A DNA stretch of 7,522 nucleotides from Candidatus Adiutrix sp. GTDB taxonomy: Bacteria > Desulfobacterota > Desulfarculia > Adiutricales > Adiutricaceae. Every line of letters starts with the position of its first letter. Position 1 is the first letter of the stretch. Below the pieces are notes generated by a model. It was not told where the DNA came from, searched no databases, and saw nothing but the letters and a program-made list of their open reading frames with translations. A program made the translations under genes and the position numbers. Positions 1 to 5,525 of the stretch are shown piece by piece. The DNA lies in assembly GCA_031273445.1 (NCBI GenBank), contig JAISRV010000193.1:1-7522 (forward strand), read 5' to 3'.

Positions 1-330
1 CTCTTCCCCATCGTCGGCGCTGTTTTCAACATCATCCCCGCCCCGGTTCTCGGCGGCGCGCTGATTCTTCTGTTCGGCATCATCACCGCCACCGGCATGC
101 GCATTATTTTCAGCGAACCGGTCGGCCGCCGTTCGGTGCTGATTATCGGCATCTCCATCGGCGCGGGCGTGGGCGCGGCCCTGCAGCCGGACTTCAGCCA
201 GGCCCTGCCGCACTGGGCGCAGGACCTCTTGCACTCGCCGGTGGCCACAGGGGCCATCGTGGCCATCATAACCAACCTTTTGATGCCCAAATACGATGAA
301 GACGCGGCGGAAGCCGAAGCCGTCCATTAA
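1..330 (+). CDS. NCS2-family nucleobase:cation symporter (uracil/xanthine permease), C-terminal part
   Basis: Reading frame 1 is open from the first base of the window to a TAA stop at 328-330, giving the last 109 residues of a larger inner-membrane transporter. The visible start carries a stretch typical of NCS2 (uracil-xanthine permease) proteins: a 'GAVFNIIPAPVLGGA' segment followed by a glycine-rich hydrophobic helix, then a second hydrophobic segment (about positions 130-185) and a final helix before a short acidic tail (DEDAAEAEA). Family members import purines or pyrimidines with H+ or Na+. The substrate cannot be read from this fragment, but guanine deaminase begins 70 bp downstream in the same direction, so a purine such as guanine or xanthine is the likely cargo (inference). 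No terminator is visible in the gap, so the two are probably cotranscribed. The ATG at 97 is internal, not the true start. Confidence 0.85.
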   Translation, partial: LFPIVGAVFNIIPAPVLGGALILLFGIITATGMRIIFSEPVGRRSVLIIGISIGAGVGAALQPDFSQALPHWAQDLLHSPVATGAIVAIITNLLMPKYDEDAAEAEAVH

Positions 331-399
331 GGCTCGCGGGCCCTGGCGGCGGCGCGTATTCATCAGCAAGCGGTCAGACGCTAAAAAAAGGAGCGGCAA

Positions 400-1698
400 A
401 TGAGCCTCAGCGCCATCAGGGGCGCGGCCCTGACTTTTACTCAGGATCCGTTTTTCAATAAGCCCGAGGAATCATACTCTTTCATTGAAGACGCCCTTAT
501 CGTGATCCAGGACGGTTTGATCAAATCCGTCGCGCCTTACGCCGCCGAGGCGGCCGAAGGGCTGGCCGTGGAGCGCCATGAAGACGCCATTATCTGTCCC
601 GGCTTTATCGATTGCCATACCCACTATCCGCAGATCCGGATTATCGGCGCTTTCGGCGAACAGCTCCTTGAATGGCTCAACACCTACACCTTCGCGGCCG
701 AACAGGCTTTCGCCGATCCTGACCAGGCCCGGATGACCGCGCGCGTCTTTCTGGCGGAACTGCTGCGTTGCGGCGCCACCACCGCCGCAGTCTACTGCAC
801 GGTGCACCCCCAGTCGGTTGAGGCTTTTTTTGAAGCTTCGGCTGAGGTCGGCGCCCGCATGATCGCCGGAAAAGTGCTCATGGACAGAAACGCGCCCGCC
901 TCCCTTTTGGACGCCGCCGGGCGGGACATCGAAGAGTCTCGCCGGCTGCTGGAAAAATGGCATGGCCATGGCCGTCAGCTCTATGCCGTCACGCCGCGCT
1001 TCGCCCCTTCCTCCACTCCCCGGCAGCTTGAGGCGGCGGCGCGGCTATGGCGCGAATACCCCGGCAGCTATCTTCAGACCCATCTGAGCGAAAATGTCGC
1101 TGAACTGGCCTGGGTCAGGGAACTGTTCCCGGAACGCGGCAGTTATCTTGACGTCTACAACCATTACGGCCTCGTCGGCCCGCGCTCTATTTTCGGCCAC
1201 TGCATTCATCTGGAAGAAGACGATTTCGCCCGCTTCAGCCGCGACGGCGCGGCCATGGCCCACTGCCCCACCTCCAACCTCTTTTTGGGCAGCGGCTTTT
1301 TCAAGCTCCTCGAAGCCAAGAAAAAATGGCGGCCCGTGAAGGTCGGCCTGGCCTCCGATATAGGCGCGGGCACCAGTTTTTCGATGTTGCAGACTTTGAA
1401 CGAGGCCTACAAGGCGGCTCGGATGACCGGCGCCCGCCTTACGGCCCTTGAAGGTTTTTATCTGGCTACGCGGGGCGGGGCGGAAGCGCTGGACCTGGCC
1501 GATAAAATCGGTTCCCTGGCCCCCGGTTTCGAAGCCGACCTTATCGTGCTTGATCTCAAGGCCACCCCGTTAATGGAATTTCGTATGCAATATGCGGGAA
1601 CCCTGGCCGAAAAGCTGTTTGTGCTCATGACCATCGGAGACGACAGAGCCGTGCGCGCCACTTACGTGGCCGGCCGGAAAGCGCATTGGCGCGGCTGA
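400..1698 (+). CDS. guaD: Guanine deaminase (guanine + H2O to xanthine + NH3)
   Basis: This is a cytosolic amidohydrolase of 432 residues, normal length for guanine deaminase. Family landmarks run in order: PGFIDCHTHYPQ (67-78) with the metal-binding H73 and H75; TTAAVYCTVHPQSVEAFF (127-144); GKVLMDRNAP (157-166); QTHLSEN (226-232) with metal ligand H228 and likely catalytic E231; FGHCIHL (265-271) with H267; HCPTSNLFLGSG (288-299); and GLASDIGAGTSFSMLQT (316-332) with metal ligand D320. The C-terminal GSLAPGFEADLIVLD (371-385) is the usual beta-sandwich signature of the superfamily. Ligand roles are assigned by analogy with characterised guanine deaminases. All expected residues are present, so it should be active. 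The ATG at 400 follows an AGGAG at 389-393 with a 6-nt spacer, which fixes the start. It lies behind an NCS2 permease, suggesting guanine import and conversion to xanthine for salvage or nitrogen supply. Transcription ends at the hairpin at 1758-1793. Confidence 0.96.
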   Translation: MSLSAIRGAALTFTQDPFFNKPEESYSFIEDALIVIQDGLIKSVAPYAAEAAEGLAVERHEDAIICPGFIDCHTHYPQIRIIGAFGEQLLEWLNTYTFAAEQAFADPDQARMTARVFLAELLRCGATTAAVYCTVHPQSVEAFFEASAEVGARMIAGKVLMDRNAPASLLDAAGRDIEESRRLLEKWHGHGRQLYAVTPRFAPSSTPRQLEAAARLWREYPGSYLQTHLSENVAELAWVRELFPERGSYLDVYNHYGLVGPRSIFGHCIHLEEDDFARFSRDGAAMAHCPTSNLFLGSGFFKLLEAKKKWRPVKVGLASDIGAGTSFSMLQTLNEAYKAARMTGARLTALEGFYLATRGGAEALDLADKIGSLAPGFEADLIVLDLKATPLMEFRMQYAGTLAEKLFVLMTIGDDRAVRATYVAGRKAHWRG

Positions 1699-1757
1699 AG
1701 TCGACCGGCGCGCCGCCGCGCCTCTAAGAGAGCGAAAATCTGATCAATTTTTCGCTA

Positions 1758-1793
1758 AAAAACCGTGCGGCCGCCCTTGGCCGCACGGTTTTT
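1758..1793. terminator. Bidirectional rho-independent terminator between guaD and the nifU-like gene
   Basis: A perfect 15-bp stem (1758-1772 with 1779-1793) surrounds a 6-nt loop (GCCCTT). The core is CCGTGCGGCC/GGCCGCACGG, flanked by an A-tract on the left (1757-1762) and a T-tract on the right (1789-1793). A transcript from either strand would end in a GC-rich hairpin followed by a run of U. It sits between two genes that point at each other (guaD ends at 1698, the nifU-like gene at 1840) and probably serves both. Confidence 0.93.
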
Positions 1794-1839
1794 AGGAGTC
1801 ATCTCAAAAAACAGCCGGCCCGAAAGGGCGCCGGGCGCG

Positions 1840-2085
1840 TCAGCAACCGGCCGACTGATATTTATTCACCGGCACCACTTCCTTGATTTCCGGCAAAGCC
1901 GCTTTAAGCGCTTTCTCCACGCCGTGCTTCAAGGTCATCTGGGCCATCGGACAACCGTTGCAGGCGCCGGACAGATGCACCTGGACTATGCCGTCCTTAA
2001 CGTCTATAAGCTCTATGTCGCCGCCGTCAGCCCTTAAGGTGGGGCGCACTTTGGCCAGCACTGCTTCCACTTTTTCTCTCGTCAT
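1840..2085 (-). CDS. NifU C-terminal-domain protein (Fe-S cluster scaffold/carrier)
   Basis: This 81-residue protein is a stand-alone NifU-like (Nfu) domain. Residues 19-24 (ADGGDI) and the CxxC in SGACNGCPMAQMTLKHGVE (C42 and C45) are the family signature. In Nfu proteins these two cysteines, usually paired between two subunits, hold a 4Fe-4S cluster for delivery to apo-proteins. The N-terminal IscU-like and central ferredoxin-like domains of full NifU are absent, which is common for small Nfu proteins in anaerobes. A third cysteine is the very last residue (C81). The frame stays open upstream to 2298, but the ATG at 2085 is preceded by AAGGAG with a 7-nt spacer, and the extension looks non-coding, so the short form is chosen. 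The gene lies 166 bp downstream of an 85-aa unknown gene on the same strand. Confidence 0.93.
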   Translation of the reverse strand: MTREKVEAVLAKVRPTLRADGGDIELIDVKDGIVQVHLSGACNGCPMAQMTLKHGVEKALKAALPEIKEVVPVNKYQSAGC

Positions 2086-2251
2086 AACAGATCTCCTTAG
2101 CGGCTTTTCGCCGGATGGGAAAACGCCCCGCCGCGCCGAATGCCCCGCCGGGCGCGCGTCTTCTAAAATATGCATAAACGTGAAATTGATCTGCCTACTA
2201 TAACTCAAAGGAAGCCCGGGCGCCAGAGTTATTTTTAAAACGCCGCCGGCC
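2086..2251 (-). other. 166-bp gap upstream of the nifU-like gene; probable promoter region without a clear consensus
   Basis: The gap has an AT-rich part (about 2160-2240), in contrast to its GC-rich flanks. On the minus strand it includes a TATAGT hexamer, but no convincing -35 partner stands 16-18 bp away. No hairpin with a U-tract is present, so termination of the upstream gene here is not shown. No small ORF with a ribosome binding site was found. Confidence 0.35.
2093..2098 (-). promoter_or_regulatory. Shine-Dalgarno site that decides the nifU-like start
   Basis: On the minus strand AAGGAG lies 7 nt before the ATG at 2085. It supports an 81-aa protein rather than a 152-aa reading of the same frame from 2298. 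Confidence 0.88.
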
Positions 2252-2509
2252 TCATTCTTCCTCCAGCCCGCGCGGGCTGGTGAAATCGCCCCGCTCAACT
2301 TTGAGGCGCAGGGCGTCCAGGACGCTCATGACCATATCGCCTGGCATTGAGCGGCATAACGACATCACGCCGGTAGTCAGAATGACCGTGGGCAGAACCT
2401 CCAGGCCGCCTTGGTCGTTTTCCGTCTCCAGTTCCCTGACCAGGGCGAGGACAAGCTCAAAAAAACGCTGGCTGACGCGTTCGCTGGTCTCAAGGTTCGG
2501 GGCGTTCAC
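2252..2509 (-). CDS. Small acidic protein of unknown function (GTG start)
   Basis: An 85-residue protein that I do not recognise. It reads MNAPNLETSERVSQRFFELV at the start, appears mostly alpha-helical and soluble, has no signal peptide or membrane helix, and ends in an acidic tail (GLEEE). The central part (about 36-65: LEVLPTVILTTGVMSLCRSM and on) is hydrophobic with two methionine-rich turns and a single cysteine. The start is a GTG at 2507-2509 preceded by GGAG (2518-2521) with an 8-nt spacer, and this is the main reason to regard it as real. Codon use is GC-rich like its neighbours. It lies upstream of the nifU-like gene on the same strand, but the 166-bp gap makes cotranscription uncertain. 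The opposite-strand ORF over the same bases (2280-2618) is rich in Arg and Ser and looks like a shadow. Confidence 0.65.
   Translation of the reverse strand: MNAPNLETSERVSQRFFELVLALVRELETENDQGGLEVLPTVILTTGVMSLCRSMPGDMVMSVLDALRLKVERGDFTSPRGLEEE
2263..2280. repeat. Perfect 18-bp palindrome at the 3' end of the small unknown gene
   Basis: CCAGCCCGC followed directly by GCGGGCTGG is fully self-complementary over 18 bp. It encodes the S-P-R-G-L stretch just before the acidic C-terminus of the minus-strand gene. As RNA it could form a strong hairpin about 10 nt before the stop codon. No U-tract follows closely, so a terminator role is not supported, although it could stabilise the 3' end. Confidence 0.5.
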
Positions 2510-2517
2510 AGCGTATT

Positions 2518-2521
2518 CTCC
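2518..2521 (-). promoter_or_regulatory. Shine-Dalgarno site for the GTG-started small gene
   Basis: GGAG on the minus strand, 8 nt before the GTG at 2509. A TAAAAT box lies about 15 nt further upstream but has no matching -35 element at a usual distance, so no promoter is claimed. Confidence 0.6.
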
Positions 2522-2721
2522 GATCTTTAATTTTACTTCAGGGCCGGCCCGTGACGGTCGTCGTTCAAAGGCGCCGGGCCGCCCCGCGGAGCGTACGGTC
2601 AGTTCCGGCTTGCTTTGAAGGACGGAATTGGCCGCACACTCAAACAGCCTCTTGAGGGCGCGCAGAAATTACTGAAAACACAGACCGCGGCTCTTGCTGA
2701 CGAGGCCCTGTTTGTGCTACA

Positions 2722-2727
2722 TATAAT
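2722..2727 (+). promoter_or_regulatory. Candidate -10 box for the ahbB-hemL transcript
   Basis: A perfect TATAAT lies in an AT-rich patch about 175 bp upstream of the ahbB start codon. The only -35-like hexamer nearby (TTGCTG, 2694-2699) is 22 bp away, longer than the usual 16-18, and there is no extended TGn motif. If used, it would give a leader of about 165 nt containing the hairpins described at 2753-2772 and 2842-2890. Confidence 0.35.
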
Positions 2728-2841
2728 TCAAGACGGCGTCAAAACGGCGCGACCGGCCCCCGGAGAGGCCGGGCCGTCCGCAAGCCGCGTCTGTAAATCA
2801 TAACACAAACCGAGCTTTTTACCCAGGAAAGATATTCGCGG

Positions 2842-2890
2842 CCGGCGCGGCCTGGCCGCAAAGCCAGGGCGGCGTCGCGCCGCCGGCCGG
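2842..2890 (+). promoter_or_regulatory. Structured mRNA leader in front of ahbB that can mask its ribosome binding site
   Basis: Three complementary pairings nest here. Hairpin A is CCTGGC/GCCAGG (2851-2856 with 2863-2868). Hairpin B is GGCGGCG/CGCCGCC (2868-2874 with 2878-2884, 3-nt loop). A closing stem CCGGC/GCCGG (2842-2846 with 2886-2890) brings both into a three-way-junction-like shape; A and B share one base. The last two bases of the closing stem are the first two of the ahbB Shine-Dalgarno GGAG (2889-2892), so the fold could limit ribosome access. It matches no riboswitch class that I recognise, and high GC content alone makes such pairings more likely. Confidence 0.4.
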
Positions 2891-2900
2891 AGATTTTCGT

Positions 2901-3383
2901 ATGACCAGCTTAAACGATTATGAACGGCGTCTGATCCATTATCTCAGCGGCGACATGGGCGACTCGCCCACGCCGTTCGCCGAATTGGCCGGGCAATTGG
3001 GCGTCAGCGAAGACGAGGTGTTGGAAACCGTGCGCGGTTTTCAGAGCGAGGGGCTGATACGCCGCTTCGGGGCTACCCTGTGGCACCAGCGCTCGGGCTT
3101 TGCGGCCAACGCCATGGTCGTCTTTAAGCTGGACGCTTCCAGGGCCGACGAATGCGGCCAGGCTCTGGCCCGGCTGCCGTATGTATCCCACTGCTATCGC
3201 CGCCGCCCCGCCCCCGGCTGGCCGTTCAATCTCTACGCCATGGCCCACGCCGAGAACCGGGTCAGGCTGATGGAAATGGCCGCGGAAATGGCTGAAATAG
3301 CCGGGGCTGAGGAATGGCGCCTGCTGGAGAGCCAAAAAGAGTTTAAAAAAACGTCGCTGCGGCTGTTTGACGAAGCCGTCTGA
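2901..3383 (+). CDS. ahbB: Siroheme decarboxylase subunit AhbB (heme biosynthesis)
   Basis: A 160-residue Lrp/AsnC-like protein. Residues 5-60 form a winged helix-turn-helix (SEDEVLETVRGFQSEGLIRR) and 67-155 a ferredoxin-like AsnC domain. Features matching AhbB rather than AhbA or a true Lrp regulator are IRRFGATLWHQRSGFAANAM (53-72), SHCYRRRPAPGWPFNLYAMAH (96-116) and EFKKTSLRLF (147-156). In characterised systems AhbA and AhbB together remove two acetate side chains from siroheme to give 12,18-didecarboxysiroheme, which AhbC and AhbD convert to heme in the cytosol. H62, H97 and H116 are candidate functional histidines. The ATG follows GGAG with an 8-nt spacer. hemL starts 52 nt downstream, consistent with a tetrapyrrole operon. 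No ahbA is visible in the window, so the partner must lie elsewhere. Confidence 0.9.
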   Translation: MTSLNDYERRLIHYLSGDMGDSPTPFAELAGQLGVSEDEVLETVRGFQSEGLIRRFGATLWHQRSGFAANAMVVFKLDASRADECGQALARLPYVSHCYRRRPAPGWPFNLYAMAHAENRVRLMEMAAEMAEIAGAEEWRLLESQKEFKKTSLRLFDEAV

Positions 3384-3435
3384 AAATTTGACCCGCCGCC
3401 GGAAGCCGGCCATGGCGCTTGGGAAAAGGCTGAAT

Positions 3436-4722
3436 ATGGAAAAATCCAAAAAGTTGTTTGAAGAGGCCGCCGCCATCATTCCCGGCGGGGTCAACAGCCC
3501 CGTCAGGGCCTGTCTTTCGGTTGGGGCCGCCCCGGTCTTTGTGGACCACGGCCGCGGCGCCCGCATCTTCGATGTCGACGGGCGCTCTTACCTTGATTTT
3601 GTCAGTTCGTGGGGCCCGCTCATCTGCGGCCATGCCGCGCCCTGGACGACCGCCGCGCTGGAAGAAGCCATAAAAAAAGGCTCTAGTTTCGGCGCCCCCA
3701 CCGAGGGGGAAACACGGCTGGCCCGCCTGATCAACCGGAACTACCCCTCCATGGAAATGGTTCGCTTGGTCAATTCCGGCACTGAAGCGGCCATGAGCGC
3801 CCTACGCCTGGCCCGAGGCTTTACCGGCCGCGACAGGATCGTAAAATTCCAGGGCTGCTACCACGGCCACGCCGACAGCCTTCTGGTCGCCGCCGGCAGC
3901 GGCCTGGCCACGCTCGGCATACCCGGCTGCCCCGGGATTCCCGCCGCCCTGGCCGAACTGACGCTGACCGTGCCTTACAACGACGTGGCGGCCCTGACCG
4001 CCGTTTTTGAAAAGCACGGCTCGGAAATAGCCGCCGTGATCGTGGAGCCGGTGGCCGGGAATATGGGCGTGGTTCCGCCTCAACCCGACTTTCTGCCGGC
4101 CATAGAGAATCTGACCAGGCGCTATGGCGCCCTTTTCATCTGCGATGAGGTCATAACCGGTTTCCGCCTGGGCCTGGGCGGCGCCCAGGCCCACTTTAAA
4201 ATCAAGCCAGATCTGACCATCCTCGGTAAAATAATCGGCGGGGGCCTGCCTCTGGCCGCCTTCGGCGGCCGCCGCGAAGTCATGGAACGCCTGGCCCCCG
4301 TAGGCGACGTCTACCAGGCCGGAACCCTTTCCGGGAATCCCTTGGCCGTGGCCGCGGGCCTGGCCGCCATTGAACACCTCATGGCCGAACCCTCAATTTA
4401 CAGCCGCATCAGACAGGCCAGCGAACGACTGTCCGCCGGGCTTTTGGCCCTGGCCGGAGAAAACGGACTGGCCGTCTGCGGCAACCAGATCGGCTCCATG
4501 TCCACCCTGTTTTTCGCCGCGGGGCCTATCTCCGATTACGCTTCGGCTTTAAAAAGCGACGTCGGACTTTACGCCGCCTTCTGGCGCGGCATGTTGGCCC
4601 GGGGCTTCTGGCTGGCCCCCAGCCAGTTTGAGTGCTGCTTTACTTCCGCCGGCATGATTCCCGACGACATCGACAACGCCCTTGACGCCGCCGACGCCGT
4701 TTTCAAGGGCCTGAAAAAATGA
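3436..4722 (+). CDS. hemL: Glutamate-1-semialdehyde 2,1-aminomutase
   Basis: A PLP enzyme that converts glutamate-1-semialdehyde to 5-aminolevulinate, the tetrapyrrole precursor made by the C5 pathway in the cytosol. At 428 residues it has the standard length. Motifs in order: PGGVNSPVRA (16-25), DVDGRSYLDFVSSWGP (46-61), NSGTEAAMSALRLARGFTGR (113-132), YHGHADSLL (142-150), CDEVITGFR (236-244) with the PLP-contacting D237, ILGKIIGGGLP (262-272) with the Schiff-base lysine K265, and YQAGTLSGNP (293-302). The frame is open upstream, with ATG at 3412 and TTG at 3367. The ATG at 3436 is chosen because family proteins begin right before the ELF/KLFEEA helix and because AAAAGG (3424-3429) lies 6 nt before it. 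The stop codon overlaps the start of the next gene (ATGA). No catalytic residue is missing. Confidence 0.96.
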   Translation: MEKSKKLFEEAAAIIPGGVNSPVRACLSVGAAPVFVDHGRGARIFDVDGRSYLDFVSSWGPLICGHAAPWTTAALEEAIKKGSSFGAPTEGETRLARLINRNYPSMEMVRLVNSGTEAAMSALRLARGFTGRDRIVKFQGCYHGHADSLLVAAGSGLATLGIPGCPGIPAALAELTLTVPYNDVAALTAVFEKHGSEIAAVIVEPVAGNMGVVPPQPDFLPAIENLTRRYGALFICDEVITGFRLGLGGAQAHFKIKPDLTILGKIIGGGLPLAAFGGRREVMERLAPVGDVYQAGTLSGNPLAVAAGLAAIEHLMAEPSIYSRIRQASERLSAGLLALAGENGLAVCGNQIGSMSTLFFAAGPISDYASALKSDVGLYAAFWRGMLARGFWLAPSQFECCFTSAGMIPDDIDNALDAADAVFKGLKK

Positions 4723-5090
4723 CCGCCCCCGCGAACCCCCAGCCTTCCGCCGTCAGTCCGGCCAAGGCGCTGTTGTTGTCCGCGGGAGTTCTGCCCGGCC
4801 TGGGGCAGCTTTTGACCGGCCGCCCGGCCAAAGGGGCGCTTATGGCCGGAAGCCTTCTTTTGTGGCTGCCGGTGGCCGTGGTCAAGGCCGGAAGCGATCT
4901 TTCCCGGGTCATGCCCCAGCTCATGGCCCGAGCCGCCGCTGGGCAAAAAATCGGCTTCACCGATGTCCAGAACGCCCTGGCCCCGATGGCCGGCGACCTG
5001 ACCTGGCTGTTCATGCCGCTTCTGGCCATCTGGTTCTGGTCGGTGGCCGACTCCGTCATTTATTGGCGACAAAGCGGAAAAAAAGGCTGA
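4719..5090 (+). CDS. Small membrane protein, weakly TM2-like
   Basis: A 123-residue protein, probably in the inner membrane. After a short Pro/Ala-rich N-terminus comes a GVLPGLGQLLTGRPAKGALM stretch (23-42). Its PGLGQ..tGRpakG pattern resembles the beginning of TM2-type membrane proteins. Two clear hydrophobic helices follow, at about 38-57 and 95-112, separated by a polar linker (about 58-94); residues 17-31 may also associate with the membrane. The tail is basic (RQSGKKG). The ATG overlaps the hemL stop as ATGA, so translation is probably coupled to hemL; a weak AAGGG lies 9 nt before it. The next gene starts 2 nt after its stop. Function is unknown. The coupling suggests, but does not show, a link to tetrapyrrole metabolism or simply shared expression. 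Confidence 0.8.
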   Translation: MTAPANPQPSAVSPAKALLLSAGVLPGLGQLLTGRPAKGALMAGSLLLWLPVAVVKAGSDLSRVMPQLMARAAAGQKIGFTDVQNALAPMAGDLTWLFMPLLAIWFWSVADSVIYWRQSGKKG

Positions 5091-5092
5091 CC

Positions 5093-5491
5093 ATGCGTTC
5101 AATTCTGATCGACGAACTCCTGGCGGCCGAAGTCGAGGCCGTGATCGCCTATCTCGACACGCACGCAGAAAGGGCAAGCCTGGAACGCCTCTACTGGATA
5201 AAACTTGAGCCGGAATTGTGGGGCGAAGCCCAACGCCAGGCCTGGGGAAACGCCGACGCCGCCCCGGTCTATCGCCTGGCGGTGGAAGTGGGGACGGACT
5301 GGGCGCGCTTTGAGCTGCTGGTTCGCTCCGAAAACCTGCGAAACATAGGCGGCGGCCAGGCCGACGAAGCCCAGACGCTTTTCATGCTCAGATGGATTGA
5401 GGCCATGGCCGCCGAACTGAACCTAGCCTCCTGCCGTTGCGCCGCCCCAGCCGCGAGGCCGCCGGCGGCGCCTTCTTTATCCGGGGGCTGA
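5093..5491 (+). CDS. Conserved-looking protein of unknown function, last gene of the hemL operon
   Basis: A 132-residue soluble protein with no signal peptide or membrane helix. Its N-terminal half has a helix (ELLAAEVEAVIAYLDTHAE, about 8-26) followed by LERLYWIKLEPELW (30-43). The middle part (APVYRLAVEVGTDWARFELL, about 57-76) looks like paired beta strands, and a helix (about 95-111) precedes a Pro/Ala-rich tail. The general pattern resembles small uncharacterised proteins I associate with deltaproteobacteria, but I cannot name the family. The frame is open back to 4862, where it overlaps the membrane gene; the ATG at 5093 is chosen because AAAAGG (5081-5086) lies 6 nt before it and it starts 2 nt after the upstream stop. 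The ribosome binding site (AAAAGGCTGA) is identical over 10 nt to the one before hemL. It faces the lipoprotein gene across 34 bp. Confidence 0.75.
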   Translation: MRSILIDELLAAEVEAVIAYLDTHAERASLERLYWIKLEPELWGEAQRQAWGNADAAPVYRLAVEVGTDWARFELLVRSENLRNIGGGQADEAQTLFMLRWIEAMAAELNLASCRCAAPAARPPAAPSLSGG

Positions 5492-5525
5492 CCTTTTCGT
5501 CATGTTTATTCGGCGGGGCAATATT

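Larger units (their letters stand above)
2510..2900. other. 391-bp intergenic region between divergent transcription units
   Basis: This is the spacer between the minus-strand small gene (starting at 2509) and ahbB (starting at 2901). It contains the upstream signals of both, a TATAAT box at 2722-2727, a GC-rich hairpin around 2753-2772 (CCGGCC/GGCCGG, with outer ACGGC/GCCGT pairing) lacking a U-tract, and a strongly structured segment at 2842-2890. An open frame at 2615-2803 starts with TTG and lacks a ribosome binding site, so it is not called. No tRNA or known small RNA could be recognised, though an unrecognised RNA gene or 5' leader would fit. Confidence 0.5.

Noticed and set aside
472..969. 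Minus-strand open frame (165 codons) inside guaD
   Set aside because: It is antisense to the metal-binding region of guanine deaminase and has no recognisable domain.
2086..2298. N-terminal extension of the nifU-like gene (71 extra codons)
   Set aside because: A strong ribosome binding site precedes the downstream ATG at 2085, the extension overlaps the end of another gene, and it lacks any NifU-type sequence.
2753..2776. GC hairpin considered as a terminator
   Set aside because: No U-tract follows on either strand, so it is only noted as a possible leader structure.
2615..2803. 62-codon open frame on the plus strand in the large intergenic gap
   Set aside because: It starts with TTG, has no ribosome binding site, its tail is low-complexity Pro/Ala/Gly, and it resembles no protein I know.
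2910..3566. Long minus-strand open frame (218 codons) opposite ahbB and the start of hemL
   Set aside because: It is the antisense shadow of two well-identified genes in GC-rich DNA, and its translation is His/Gly/Ala-rich without domains.
3802..4377. Minus-strand open frame (191 codons) inside hemL
   Set aside because: It lies fully antisense to the conserved hemL core and its composition is that of a GC-rich shadow frame.
4569..5177. Minus-strand open frame (202 codons) over the hemL end and the membrane gene
   Set aside because: It overlaps three better supported genes and has a Gly/Arg/Gln-rich shadow composition.
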